Positions 1 to 14,800 of a stretch of 64,000 bases of DNA are shown in pieces. Below the pieces are notes generated by a model that saw only the letters and a list, made by a program, of their open reading frames with translations, did no database searches and was not told where the DNA came from. Position 1 is the first letter of the stretch. Each line of letters starts with the position of its first letter. The position numbers and the translations under genes are program-made. The DNA is taken from the NCBI GenBank assembly GCA_943735955.1, contig OX030960.1, positions 5,118,535 to 5,182,534 of the forward strand. Direction: 5' to 3'. The stretch comes from Piscicola geometra. Lineage: Eukaryota; Annelida; Clitellata; Hirudinida; Piscicolidae.

Positions 1-1999
1 GCCATGGGGCAAAAGCCACACAAATATGCTTTTCTACTTTGCACGCTTCGATCACAGCTGAAACTAAAACAGTCATTTTTGCTGCTTCTTAAAAAACAAA
101 TTTGTACAAATTTGTTAAAAATCGAGTAAAAAGTTTTTTTTTCAAATTTAAATAATTCAATTATTCCAAAAGAATTTTTCTGTTTTTTATATTCATGATA
201 AAAATAAGGAAAACTTTAAAATATCTTTAAAAATTGTTTTTGTAGTTATCATTTTCCTTTAAAACTATAATTTCAAGTGTTTTTTATTAAAATAAACTTA
301 CTCTTAGTTTAATGTACTAATATATTTTATTCTAGTTTAGGAAAAGAAAATGAACAATTGTTTCTATCTTTATATAAACTTTGGAGTTTGGTTTAATGAA
401 TTTTTGAAAAAAATGTTTTATTTATTCGAATACAACGATTGAAACTTTTTTTTCATAAAAAACAATCAAAAGATTATATTAAAAGTGAAACATTAAAATA
501 ACTTCGATAAAAACATTATCTGAGAGGAATGAACTACAATAAGTTTTTATATCAATCAATCAATCAATCAATCAAATAGATTTCTATAGCGCTCTTTCTT
601 CAAACTCAAGAGCGCTCATAAATAAATTTGTTAAACAGATATGTCTTCAGATCCTTACGAAAAGTAAATAATGATTTAGAAGTAGTTAAATAAGGAGGTA
701 ATGAGTTCCAAATATATGGACCTGCATAATGGAAAGAATTGATTAAGGTACTAAAAGATGAACAAGACAGAATATTTTTCTAATATGACTAAATTAATAA
801 GACAAGAATTATCCTAAGTTTTGATTGAATCATGATATTATTCAGTTTCAAATAATCAATTAATGACTGAGTGACTAGAGCGCAAACAATCTCCAAAGCT
901 GTCATGTGAGCTGTTTCTGAAGTTTGTAGCGCAAAGTAACAATAAACAGTCACAAATTTGTGATTTTTTTTAAATACAAATATCGTGAAAATTTCAATTA
1001 CAAATAACTTTTTCATACCTTGAAATATATTATGATACATTATTTCTTTATTTATAAAAAAATAAATTTATTCTTTTAATTATAAAATGATTATTACTTG
1101 AATTGACATAGGTATTTTAATTAATTCATCCTAACTAAAGCATTGGTTTCATATTTAACATTAATAAAAACAATGACTTTATCACATGTGTAGTCATTGA
1201 AAGTTACCTGTAATATATTTATCAGGTAGAAATTACCTGTTATTATTTTTAATATACCATATATTATTCATGTACGAAAAACATTGATAACACATTTTAT
1301 TTTGTTTATTTATTTTTGCTCAAATAGTCATTATTTTTTCGAAACAAGTATTTAAAATATATGTATAAAAAAACTTGAATATATTTGTTATTCGCATTTC
1401 CCTCTTCATTGAAAACTATTATACGTTAATGACCTAAATAAAACCTCTCATAGATTCATGAAATTATACAACTATGACGAAATCATACAACTAACATAAT
1501 TAATTCATATATGCACATGTGTATAACACAGCAATGAGGTCAAAAAAACACAAGCATACCCAAAAAAAGCATGTAAACAACTAAACAATATATTTAAGCT
1601 TATGACAAAAAAATTGGTAAAAAAAATAATTTATTGAATTTAAACAAGCAGATAATATTGATAAAAAACAAGATCATACATGCATCAAGCGTAGAACACA
1701 CAATGATCATAGCTCAAACACTTGAAACCAGCGCTTAATCAGCAACTCACCTGGGTTTGTACCTGAGTAATATAGACTCTTTCCGATTCAAACTTATTCA
1801 TCCAAGTTAGTCTTGGAGTAACATCGGTGATAGCTTTCTCTCTTCGCATTTAAGCACTTTTAATTGAAGTTAAAAGAATTGAATCTTAAACCAGTTTCAT
1901 TAAGTATACATGCTTGTTTAGCGTCGAAAAACGTGAATAATATCTTGAAGTTTTTAAAGCATCAATTTATTTGAAAGTTCGGCAAATCATATTTTCGAA
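1..1999. other. Intergenic region upstream of the Ig-domain gene
   Basis: No gene is supported here. Open frames are short and AT-driven. It holds a retroposon-like tail at 548-780 (listed separately), and the last 200-250 bases must include the 5' UTR and promoter of the Ig-domain gene that starts at 2000. I see no clear TATA box that stands out from the AT-rich background. Confidence 0.6.
548..780 (-). repeat. Retroposon-like repeat, truncated copy with (TGAT)n tail
   Basis: An (ATCA)n run is followed by a segment containing TTTCTATAGCGCTC and an AGAGCGCT-type inverted pair, then a stretch about 150 bp long that recurs at 53889-54353 (same orientation) and 61583-62306 (opposite orientation). 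Read on the minus strand, each copy ends in a GCGC hairpin, then CTATAGAAAT and a (TGAT)n tail. That is how many L2/CR1-type LINE tails and their SINE partners end (family knowledge; assignment is inference). This copy lacks the inner part present in the other two. Confidence 0.6.
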
Positions 2000-4900
2000 A
2001 TGAAGTTTTCGAGCGGTTTACTCATTATTTTATTTCAAGGTAATATTCTTATTTGACTGATGAGATTATAATGAATCTCTATGAACCTTTCCAATCCTAT
2101 TTTTTGAAATTAAATTATTTGTTTACAAAAGCAACAAAAAAACTTATTAATTTCTATCATAAACCACACTTGTTCTCCAGCAGTTATCATTACAGCCGAA
2201 TATGTGACAAAACCACAAGACACTGCCGCTAAGAAAGACTCCACTAACGTGGAATTGAACTGCACAAACAACCAAAACAACAAAGATCTTAGATGGACGT
2301 ACTTAAATCCTGGGATGCTTTCGCCTGTCCAAATTTATCCTTCTGATAATCATACTGTCTTCACGCCGAATGCTGATGGTTCTTCCCTCCTCATCAACCA
2401 TCTCACTGATGATTTGGCTAACCTTTACTTGTGCCGGGATGTTCCAGCCAACGAACATAGTCAGGCTAATGCACGAGTTGCTTCAATTGGTGGGTTTGTT
2501 TTATTGAAATTTAATTTAAAACGTATATATAAATAAAAATTGAAAATAAACATGATATTTTTTACAGTTTAATATTGCATAGCTTTACAATCGTTTGCAA
2601 AATCTCAAGTGCTTTGGATAATATTTAGAAGTCTTACAAACACTTCTGAAAACGTTCAAACAAAGCTATGCTGGGCCCGCTGCAGGGTCCAGACAGAACT
2701 GAGAACTTTTCTAATAAATACTTTGTGCATGTGGTGACGGCAAGCGCAATAGAGAACATGCTTTTCCGTCAACTTTTCTAGTAGACCTGAAATGCTTTGA
2801 ATACCCTTAAATATTGTTTTATTTTAATTATTTATTGCATCTAACATTCTAATAACATTTGGAACACAAAAAAACAACAATGCATTCAGATAAAAAAATA
2901 TTTTTGATTTATTTAATGTTAAAGTGAACAATCCAAATGTATACTAAATAAATAGCACCTTAGAAAGTCTCATTACACCGCGTTATATAATCTATTAATG
3001 CAAGAGTTAACAACGCAATAAGATCCCTAGTTGAAGTTAATATTCAGTTTTTAAGTTATTATGACATTTATAATTTTGATAGATTTGTTAGAATGCCCTG
3101 ACCAAGAAGAAGTTTCTCCTGGAGAAATGGTAACAAGTGAATGTTCAGTTACATACGTCAGCAGAGCATCTACGAATCAAGCTCCACCTCCGCCTTTATT
3201 GATGAGCATGGCATTTTTGGACCAAGATGGAAAAATAATTGAAAAAACCAGAGCCACTAAGCCTGGAAGATTAACGTTAGTAGTTTTAAGAAAAAATATT
3301 GTTTAACGTGTGTGTGATTGAGTTCGTAAACACGGTTGAAATATTAATTTTTTTCGTTCACTCAATTTTCATTATTTTACTTATTTGAGATCATTAATAA
3401 AAATTAATAAATGTAATATTTTAAATAAATTTGTAACTTTTTTTAGAATGGCTATGAACCAAACCGCCACCTTAGGCTTTAATGATAAGCCATTTCATTG
3501 TAAAATCTTCTTCGAGGAAGATGCCTCAATGCCAGACCGGAAACCTCCAGTCTTTGAAGAAACATGTGAATTCAACATCTTTGTTCTGCGTATGAAACTT
3601 TTTCTTTTTAATTATTATATTTTTAATTATTTTTAAAAACTAAAAATCTATTTTCTTTTTAGAAATGATTCTAAAACTCATTTTAAAACTCTTTAGAAAC
3701 TAAATATTTACTCTTCAGTCTTTTTCTTTATCTATAATAGTTGATTAAAGATACAAATTAAAAGCTGTAAACTGAAGATAGTCAAATTCAAATTGTCAAA
3801 CCAGCTAAAGCAAATGTGCAAAAATAGGATTATGTGTTTAAATTATAAAATGATATGATTGATATCTTAAACATTTTGCTTATTCTAACTTATGTGAAGA
3901 GTTATGTTTAAGATATGTTTCGATGCAATATGAGACCTTAAACAGTCTAAAACAATGCTAAAATATTGTAATTAGCGTTCTCCGGACAGGCTTTCGTTTA
4001 AATCAAACGTAAGGTATTGACTATTAATAACCTTACATTTTTTTCAAGAAATAAAACATTTCTAACGTTTTTTTTTAGAAATAAATGATTCGAATAAACA
4101 AATTTTGGAGAAAAAAAAGCCAAAATATTTATCTGCAGACCCTGTTACTGTTGTTAAACTGGACGAAACCCTATTGCCTGATAAAGTCAACCTGATGGTA
4201 GTGGATGATACTGTTAACTGCACAGCCAATGGCAGACCAGTACCGACTATAGAATGGTTTTTGCTTCTTTCAGCTTAATCTACAATTTAATATATAAAAT
4301 AAAATAAATCGTGCATCAACCGCTAATCTGTTAAAACTTAATTAACTGATTTAACCTTTCCTTTTCTCAGTTTGTTAATCAATTATAATAGATGTTTCAA
4401 CGTTTAACATTAACTTGCATTAAATTGGACACAAATCAACTAATTAACGGTTTTCAAGTTAACTTTTTAATTAATTATGTTCAACTTTAAAATAAAAAAT
4501 TGAACCATTATTTTAAATGGCTTATCTTATTTCTACAACATTCATACCAAGTCCTCTTATCACATTTTCTAGGCTCGATTCCAATGAAAAAGTCCTTTCA
4601 AACAATGGAAGCCTTCTACTTACTGAAGAAATGGTGGGAATTAATTCATATATCTGCAGAGCTAGCCAACAAGGACCAGGAAATCACGTTGTCGACGCCA
4701 ACATCACACTAGAAAGTTCGTATCTTTAACATAGTTTTACTTACCATTCAAATTTAGGTTTAGGACATGATATATCATTACATCCTATTCTATAAAAAAT
4801 ATTTTTATAAACCTATTGATAGTTTCACAAAACTATTTTGATTGATTATTTTATCACTAAAATGCTTTACTTTTTTAGTAATAACTGGAAAACAAGAAGT

Positions 4901-6469
4901 GAAAAAAGCTGGTGTAGGTAAGTGACTATGAAAATGAGTTTTTCCATCCTAGAAAATATTGTCAAAGCTAAGTTATTCAACAAAAATAAATTAATCTTAG
5001 TACGGATAGTAGCAATTATTTGATACATTCTACTCCATTATATTTTCGACCAAGTAAATTTTTGATATCACCATTTGTATCGAAATGAAAGCTGTATCGT
5101 TTTCATTGAAAAAAATTTTTTGCTCACACAGAACCTTGGGTGATCGCGATTTCAGTTATAATTCCTCTTCTTTTCTTGATTATCCTTCTTGTTCTTATCA
5201 TCGTTTTCTGCCTAAGAAGTAAATTTCTTATGAAGTTTTTTTAAACCTAAATGTTTTCATTTTTTTATACTTTGTTTTCTAAAAGAATGTAATAATAATT
5301 TAACTTTATCAAATAAACTTTAAGATTTTAAAAAATACAGTATCAAAGTTAATTCCAATAATTTCAAATAATTTTATTTAAACAAACATTTTCCACACTG
5401 AAACCAATAGAACGAGAAAGAAAACCATACAAACCTACGAACAAAGGCAAAAAGACAAAGACAGACAAAACTAGCAAAACTGCTTATTCTTCTGCACCCA
5501 CCTCTGATGTTATTTTTACTCCAACCAAAAGTGCTGCTACTTTTGCTGGCTTGCAGAAGTCTTCCGATCCGGTCCCAGCCAGACCTATCTACAACAATCC
5601 CACTAACAAGTGAGTCACTTGGCGTTGAAATAAGATTGGCTCAGATCAAACGATCAATTACAAAGTATTATCTGTTTTATCTCTTTTATAAGTTTTTTTA
5701 TTTATGAAAAATACTTGTTTAAACAATTTTCTATAACATATCAAAATATCTTTCCATCTAGGCTGACTTCCCAACCTAGCAAGGATAAGTACGCTAACCA
5801 AGACGAGTTTACAGTGAGTAGTGGCCATGGAGCTCTCGGAATGCCTGGACTGAATGGTTCAAAGCCAGGTTGCTAAATCTTATATTTTTTTCATGTGTTT
5901 ATAGTTGTGCTTAAGTAACTTAATAAGTTTTTTTCAAAAACACAATAGGAATAGGAATATAGCACGAATTAATCATAATTTAATTCCTAAAAAATTTATA
6001 TTTACTTTTAAAACACACTTTTTAAATTATCTACTTTTCTTCCGCAACAGATCTTGGTTCAAACATCAGCAACAATGAATTTCCTGCCCCACCAAAGAAG
6101 CAGCCTCCGATGCAAACCTACAATCCAATGGCTCCGAACGGAAGGACTCCCAGACCACCTCTGAGTGAAACTGAGTCTCTTAGTCCCAGCAACAGAGGAC
6201 CAGGAAAGAAAAAACCTGTGCCACTACAAAGACCATCTTCCATCAACAGTACTTCGACTTCAGTTTTGTCCTCCGAGGCGACAAGTGGTGCAGAAAGCAG
6301 ACTTCCTAGCGAGAGGAGAAAGAAGAAGAAAGGGGGAGAGTATCTTGTGAATAACAAGAGCATTTCTCCACCTCCACCTCCGGATCAATACAAACAAAAA
6401 CCTATGAAAACTGCGCCAAGAAAACAAACTCCCAAGAGACACGATGACTCGGATGGATCAGAGGTTTAG
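2000..6469 (+). CDS. Single-pass membrane protein with three Ig-like domains
   Basis: Eleven exons join in phase to 618 residues: 2000-2039, 2181-2489, 3083-3275, 3447-3589, 4079-4256, 4573-4715, 4879-4917, 5132-5218, 5411-5609, 5762-5868, 6051-6469. Exon 1 plus the start of exon 2 give a signal peptide (MKFSSGLLIILFQ...). Exon 2 is a V-like Ig fold (VELNC ... LRWTYL ... LANLYLCRD). Exons 3-4 form a second Cys-paired domain. Exons 5-6 form an I-set-like domain (VNCTANGRPVPTIEW ... INSYICRASQQG). Exon 8 is a hydrophobic transmembrane helix from about residue 350 (WVIAISVIIPLLFLIILLV) followed by basic residues. The cytoplasmic tail of about 240 residues is rich in Lys, Pro and Ser with PPPPP-type runs, which could bind SH3 or EVH1 domains. 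This architecture suits a cell-surface adhesion or recognition receptor of nectin/CADM/Sidekick-like layout, but I cannot assign a family. The start is fixed by the signal peptide. Confidence 0.85.
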
Positions 6470-8865
6470 ATGTGTTTAAGAGGGTTTGTTGGAATGGTGA
6501 AAAGCTTCTGAAGTATTGAAAGCGGTTGAATTTTTAGGAGGGCTTGGCACATGTAAAAAAGGTAATATGAGCATCTTGAAGTTAAACTGAGAGTGGTTGA
6601 GTTAAATTAATTGTCGTTTAAAATTGCTGATATTATTTAGTTAATCTTTGAAGCTTACAGCCATTTGAACTAGATAAATATTATTTCATTCCAATTAATT
6701 ATTTTTTAGTAGATTCTCCTATATTTTTATTCCGAACCGAGTATTTTTTTCGATTTTTGTGTCTCTACAAATTGATGAATGTATTTTTTGCTACGTAATA
6801 ATCTGTTTTTAAATCTTTACATTTCCATTTGATTGTGTAAAGTGTGTCAAACCATGTTTTTAACTACTTGGAAACTATAAAGTTAAAAAGATAAAAAAAG
6901 TTTGAAAAATATAATTCTTTGAATTTATAAACTGCCTGTCAATGAATTTTTAAAAATTTAAATATTTTTCAAACTTTAAATTTTGAAGTAAGTTTAATTA
7001 GTATTTTGAAAACTAATGATTTCAATGTCGAATAATTTATTATTTTTAATTTGTCACGATAAAATCGTTACTACAAAATATGCATGAAAAAACTTTTATG
7101 CTTGCAAAAGAATTTTTTCTTCATTGTTTGCTGATTGTGAGCGCTTAATGCGTAGTATTTATCCCATTCCGAAACACTGACTGACCAATCTTAACCAATT
7201 TTTGTGAAATTATTAGTGAGCTTGTGAAATCTTGAAAAGATTATTTGAATGGCATGTTTTTAGCAATTTTATTTACTACGACATTCTATTGCATGAAAAT
7301 AAAAATTTAAGTATCTAATTATATATAATTTAATTTATAAATATTTTTTATTGTTTCAATTAGAAACTTTAATCGTTCCAACATTTTACTAAAGAAATGT
7401 CAAAGTATTTAAGTCGAGTCACTATGGAAACTACTCTTTGAGCCGTTAAAACCCTTGGAGTTAGTCTCACTAGCGTGGTTTTGATTTCTCCCATCCCCTT
7501 CAATTGTTGGAAAAAATAGATTGACAGACTAGCTGTTAAACTATTTAATAAGAATTAGGCATTATTTAACTTTTTTTGGACAAGTTATCACCATTTGATT
7601 GACTGTTTGTGTTCTTATTTGTAATTTTCATATTCGCTTAAAATGTCGCTGCGACATATTCAAGGCTTCTTGGTTAATAAGTGGCTACTGGTATTTCAAG
7701 TGATATGCAAATTCAGTCAAGTCCTTATTTCGAAACTATTATAAGTATAAAGATTTTCAACATATTTCAATTTCATGTTTTCAAAATTTTCATCGCATAT
7801 TTTTTCATAAATTTTTATGTATCTTTTCAGTGTTGTCAAATTCAAAAGTCTTCATAACCGGCCGTCTCTTGTCTTTTTTATTGTATCCATAAATAGGTAC
7901 AAAAAAATTAGGTAAAACTCTATTACATAATATTTAACGAATATATTTTTACCATAAAAATAATAATTTGTCTAAACTAATTGTTTAAAATGCCATGCAC
8001 AAGCTTGGGAGTTTTCCTCATAATAATAAGCCTTTTATGGAAATGTAAAAAAGATTAAATTTACTTTTATCAAATCGAAAGTTAAAATTGGAAAAACTTT
8101 TAGAAGAAAAATTTTTCTTGATGAGGTTGGCTGACATTTTGGTTTTCATTGTCAAAGAGACTTGGTTTCTATTTTTGCCAACAATCATATTTATGTATAT
8201 TTCAGTGATTTCAAATTTATTACTTTTAAATATTTGAAATCAAAATTGTTAACTATTAATTACAAAAGTTATGACTTTTTATGTGTTATCTTTTAAACAT
8301 TTTCAATACTTTTAAATACATTTTACCGTAATAAAGATGATTATTTGTGTCTTTTGTTGTTCAAGTTATAGCTATAACTTAAACGAATTAAGAAAGGTTA
8401 GAAAAATATGAAACGATGCTTTGTCCTCAGTGAACTCTACATTAAATCTACATTGAACAGATACGCATGCTCATAAAAACACACGCGCGTTCAAATAACG
8501 CACGCCCAAAAAACATGAACACGCATCTCCAAAACTTGACAAAGAAATCGATGGCGGTATTGTTTAAGCCATCATTTACTCTTATACAATATTATGAGCT
8601 CAGCGTTCTATATGAATTGCTGCTTACAACACAATGCAAAAAAGCATGATTAGTTGCCTAATTTTTTCTAATGATAATTCACTTAGACGCTAGTAGAAAT
8701 GTTAAGATTGGAAAAAAAAATTTGAATAAAAATAGGTATATAATTGCAATATACTATCATTATTAGTAATTAAGTTATTTGTTTATTTCATAAAAAATAA
8801 AACTTGTTATCTTATATATCAAATACAAGATCGTGTTATAAAAGAATAAATATAAAGATAGAAAG
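6470..8865. other. 3' UTR of Ig gene and intergenic DNA
   Basis: No coding exon is supported. The first few hundred bases should be the 3' UTR of the upstream Ig-domain gene. The rest is AT-rich sequence. An open frame at 8467-8649 has no family resemblance and looks like chance. Confidence 0.6.
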
Positions 8866-11800
8866 ATGGCGAGCCTTACAGATGAATTCGTCTTTTTTAA
8901 TGATTATCAAAAAAAAGAAACGACTTATTTAAGTAGAAAAACTAATAAAAATTTTGTTTCGAACGACACAAGTCAAAAGGACCTCAAGAAGAAATATCTG
9001 CACTATGATGTTTATACTACCTGTAACAAAAATAAAAGCATTAGTGAGATAATCGTTGACGATGATATTCAAGCGAAACACAGTTTAATTGGCTATAACA
9101 AATACATCAACGGCCAAAAATGCTCTAAAATTAAAATGAACGACACTACTACTAATAAAAAAATAAATCAATGTAATTACAAGAAGATCATGGAAATAGA
9201 AAGTATCTCTAACAACGTCAAAAGCATCTTATCCCGTAACACACCGCAAGTTGTCCTTGAAACAATAAAAAGGTAAAAAAGTTTTTTACTTTTGTTACTT
9301 TCTTATTTGAGTTTTATGAAAATATTTGTGAACATATTTGCAAGTCAAATGGAAATCTTCAAATAGATATTCATTAAAATACTGGTTACTTTGAGTTATT
9401 TTAATATTAAAAATTAATTTTCATGGATATTTGTTCATGTTTATTGTTTCATTTATTTCATTTCAAATCACTTTAAATCGTTATGAATTTAAACCGAAAG
9501 TTTCAGTCTCTATGCAAAAAAAGGTTATTTCGAGTTAGAATTTGTTAAAGAAAAATATTGTGTTTTTTGCAATCGAATGAAGTTATTCCTAAAAAAAACT
9601 TTTAAAAATCTGAATTTAAAAATAAATTCGTAAGTGAAAATTTATTTATTTATTGAATACTTATTTTAAAACACTGTAATCTAAAGTTTTAGAGTTGAAG
9701 CTTCTATTATAAACGAAAACATGTATTATTTTATAAATAAAATGTATAGTTGTAAAATTAGTGAGGATGAAATAATCGATAAAATATGGAAAACCATTTC
9801 GTTCGAGGATATGCACATTTATATATTTGTATTCTACAGTAAAGCCTTTTTATTGAAAGTTTGTCCTTATTAATAATTAAAACTTTATGTTTGTTTCAAA
9901 CTTATTTTATTAAGATGTTTTCTAAAAAATGAAAAATATATTTTAAACAAGATCATAAAGTTTATGAAATCGCTTGAGGTTAATATACATCTTAAAAGAT
10001 TAAAAAAAAATTTTATTTATTTATTTAGTTTGATAAAATCACTGAAATAGGTTTAAACAATAAATCTAAAAAACATTTAAATGTTTTAAAAAATAAAAAA
10101 TCACTTGAAAAACAGTACTAATATTCTTATTACTGTTTTTTATATAAAAAGCGATGAGATGTTATGACACACACAAAACGCAACAGATGGTTATTCGATG
10201 ATATTTTATCATCCTAACCCGCTTCATAGTAATAATAAAAATTATAGTTTAAATAATTAAGATCTTCTTATCATCTTCTTCACTAGATGTGCATCAATAT
10301 ATAGTTTCAATCCACAATAGCAAAGATAATGGGAATATATAATTGATGAAGTTTATACTTTTTGAAACGATGAACAACAATACAGGCAGGAAATAAAAAA
10401 ACCAGAAATACAAAAAGAGTTAAAAGGGTCTACATCCCAACCATTTACACAGTCACAACAAAACCAAAATATCACATATAATACACACGAAAAAATGGTT
10501 TTTCAAAATGAACATCTTCAACAAAAACAACAATCACAACTGGACCCACAAAAACACTCCCTACAACAACAACAACAACAAAAACAGAATCTCAAGCGAC
10601 AAAACGAACAAAACGTTCATTTTTCAGTATCAAAGTTAATATCCGCATACACAAATTTAAAATTCTCTTCGGTCAAAAAGGTTTGTGTGATCTATTCTAT
10701 TATTGTTATTTTCAAATTGAAAAACATCTCAAATTATTTTTTTTCACTATAATTTTTTAACAGTTTTTTTAACTAAATATTTTCAATCAACTTTTTCGAT
10801 CATTCAAATATTGCAGACCAGAGTTTTTATTCATCTGCAACAGGCCTCCATGCAAGCTTCCTACACAATTAATGAAACAACTCAACCAACTCATAATTCC
10901 ACATCGTCTTCTTTGTCAACAAAAACAGTTACAACCTCATTGGAAACAACAACACCGATGAGAGCGAACAATTCTCCCTTCCAAAACAACCTTTTGTTTA
11001 CTTTCAAGACTGACTTAACAAAGAAAATTATCACTTTGCATAGTTACAATGTGGAAACAGATTATGGTTACAATATTGTTAATAGCATGAAAACTGAAGA
11101 TGCTGATTATAGAACCTTTGGCTTTGACAGAATATTTGAATCGAATGACAACACTGAAAATCTGGTTTATTAAAACCTATATTGCAACTATTAGAAACTA
11201 ATTTTTTAAAATAACTTTTTTATTCATTAATTCATTTTTTTTAATTATTCAATTAACCATTCGAATTTTTATTCAGTTAGACACCTGGATAGATGGATGC
11301 TTAGATTTGCTGTGGGCATTCGTTCATGGAAGACCTGCTTGTTTTGTCTATTGTGATGATGGTCGGTTTTAATAGATGTAGCAGTAAATTAATGAAAATT
11401 TTAAATAGGAAAAGAATGAAATAATGAAAAAATAATAACTCTAGATTTTAAAATCTTGTATAGCTAAATGAATATAAAAAAAATTAAATTTTAAAACTTA
11501 AAACTTTTAATTTCAAAATTGTGAAAATATTTTCAAAACTAAACTAACTCAAATGTATAATTTTGTTTCAGAAAATTCGGCTGGTTGCCCTTTATTACTA
11601 AGTCCGTTCGCTAATGTAGATAATGTAGATTTGACAACAACAAAAGTAATACATAAAGACGAAAAAAATGAAGATTTCGTCAATAAAAATATATTGGCTG
11701 TTAACGATGATGCCAGTGTGAACAGTAAAGATACTTATAACAACATTGTGAACGAAAGCAGCAATGGCTTTGGCTTGATTTGTCACTGTATGGTATGGAT

Positions 11801-14800
11801 AGATGCTTTAATGACCAAGAAAAACATCGAAAACAAAAACGATCACAATAATGGTTTTGAAAATAGAAAAAATATTATTAATTTTCACGTATCAGCACTG
11901 ACTTATGATTTAAAAACTGACGTCATAGAAAAAGTGGTTTTTAAAGGTTCGTTTCTGTTTGTAATAGAGAAAAATCTATTTCAATTTTGTTTATAAAAAC
12001 TTTTCTTTATAACTCAAACCAAATTATAATTAAAATATCTTTAAAATACTTCAATAATACTTTAATGAACTTCAAGATGATGAAAACAACTTAAATGGAT
12101 TAAATTTGGAAAAACTAAAACTGTTGAACAAGTCTTTCAAAGAAAAATTAAACGGTGATTTATTGAAATTTAATATTTTTATTTGTAGAAGCTAAACATT
12201 GTTTAATCATAATTTACAAACATTTAAAGCTTCTGTTTCAAATGAATATAAATCAATAAAATATGAAATCATTACATGCACGTTCAAGGTAAGAACTACG
12301 TCCTGAGCCTGCAAGCTCAGATTATCGACCCATCTAACCAAGGTCTTTAATCACTATATCATTTTAAGACTATTAGTTTCATTAATTATTTTTAATTAAG
12401 ATGAAAAAATAAGATAATATTTTTTGAATATCAACGATTTTAAATAAAATAACTTTTTATTAGAACAAACGTGTTATTATAATTTTTATTTTAAAGACGT
12501 GACGTTTTGCAACAATTTTTCTTTCGTCAAAGTCAGTGACAACAATAGAAAATCTAGTTACCTTTCTGAGAACAGACTTGTTCCTACAAATAATGAAATT
12601 AACCAAGCTATCAAAAGCGCCAATAATTTCAATTTAACAATAAACAACTGCAACATCAACAATACCAACAAGAATGACAGCAATGTTTTCAATGTTATTT
12701 CCATAATGGCCGGTCACAAATCTACTGAATTGTTAGTAAAATTATACTTTCTGATATTACTCTGCAATGCAGAGTCTCTGCATAAAAATATAATGTTTTT
12801 TGAATAACAGAATTATCAATATATCAATGCATTTTTATTAATAATATCAAGAAATATCAATTAAGCATTTTCTAAAACGTGAATAATCAATAGTCCTTTA
12901 AAATTTATTTATAATTTTTTTTTCAATAATTAAATAATCTTAATAGTTCTCCCTTAATCTAGAAATAGCAGAGTGTACAGATTGCTGTTGAAATACTTGT
13001 CACCCTCAAAAAAAGATTACCAATGCAGTCTTTTCCTGAGTTTGCAACAACATCAACTACAAAATAAACTACCTCAGCCTCTCAATACACAGTTTTTACA
13101 ACAAATCAAATTTCAGCAAAGACCTGAAACACAGCATTCTCAGTACGTTCTCACATCCCATCAACACGCTCTGTTGAATGTGGCTTCAAGAATCTACAAA
13201 AAGAGATTTAAAAAAACTCGATCAGTAATCGTTAGACAGGTAAGCGTAGTCTTTACATAATTATAAAAATGTTAATATAATTATCATTATAAAAGTTTAA
13301 AGTTATCGGCTATTATCAACACTTTAACCAATAAAACAACCCCTACGTAGTCTAGTGACTCAGAGACAAGTTCTATTGCAAAAGGTTCAGTCGAAGGTGG
13401 AGGAAGAAAAAGCAGGACTAGAGTAATGATGGGCACTAGGCACTACAAAAGTCCTGAAGGAAGAAATCGTAATGGCATGGAAACTAAAATTGGAAAGTGG
13501 TTGAAAGAAGTAAAAGAAACAACCTCGAAAAATTCGGAAGCGAAACCAAAATTTCAAACTTTAAATGATTTTTATTGGAATGAGAACAATATTAAAGGGC
13601 CAAAAGTTTATAACAATAAGAATAATTTAGAAATACAAAACGAAGAAAAGACCAAAACCCAATTGAACGAAAAAAATACAGCAGCTGGATCTTTTTACCA
13701 ATATAACCTACCAATTAAAAATCTTCCACAGCATGACATTTCTGAAGAGGTTTGGGTAGATGGACCTGCCACTAACCCCTTCATCAGTTGTGACATTGAA
13801 GTACAGTTAGATAGCATACACAAAGTGTGTAGTGGTTTGAATGATGAACTTCTGTTGTGTAACGATGAAGAAAGTAATTTCAGAGATGCTATTATAAGTG
13901 AAACTTGCCACAATAACTCCACTAACTCTTCGATGGATAGTCATAACAAATGCCCCAAAGACCTTTACAACGCTCAAATCAGCAACTCATTGAACAGCCA
14001 CCAAAGCTTAGATTCCACTTTTGTGAGCAATTTTAATTGTTTTGAAACCAAAGAGAATTTTGATCTAAATTTCACCTCCCACGACAAAGACAAATCTTTT
14101 GAAACATATTTCAAAAACAGTGTCCAGGAAAAAAACGTTGAAAGCAATAGACTAGCGACAAAAACAACATGTGGTAATATGGCTTGTGTTGATATTAAAA
14201 ATAATAGCAACATCCACAACACATCAAATAGTGGTAACATGTTTTTAAACGATAAAACTTTTACAATTAATAATAGAGCTTCAAAAACCATAAATTCTAA
14301 CAGCAATGATTGCAATAATGATATCGACACGGAAAAAACTATTAGCAAAACCGTTACCACTTTCAATTTTTTTGAAGAACTTCAAATCAAAAGTTCTAAA
14401 ACTGACTTAAATACCAAAAGCTACGAAAAAAGTACATTCAATACAGAAAACTTCAAAAAAAGATTGAACAGCGAGTATAACACTCTTGAAATTAGTAACA
14501 TGATTGTTGAAAAAGGCTCGAATGACGAGTCAAAATTTGACGAAGTATCTTTTTCAACTAACAATGAAACAAAAACAATAAACTTGGAAAATTATACCAA
14601 AACACAAATAATTACAGAAAAAGTGGCAAAAAAAAGTCTCTTAGGCGAAACAGGCTTAAACAAAAGTGCAATGAAGTCATACTCCCTCAAAAAGTTCGAT
14701 TTCTCATCAATTCTCAGAGCGTACTCGGCGAATCAAGTTGATTATAAAACTGCTGACAATGAGGATGAAAATATTAACAAAGATTCTATTACTAATAATA

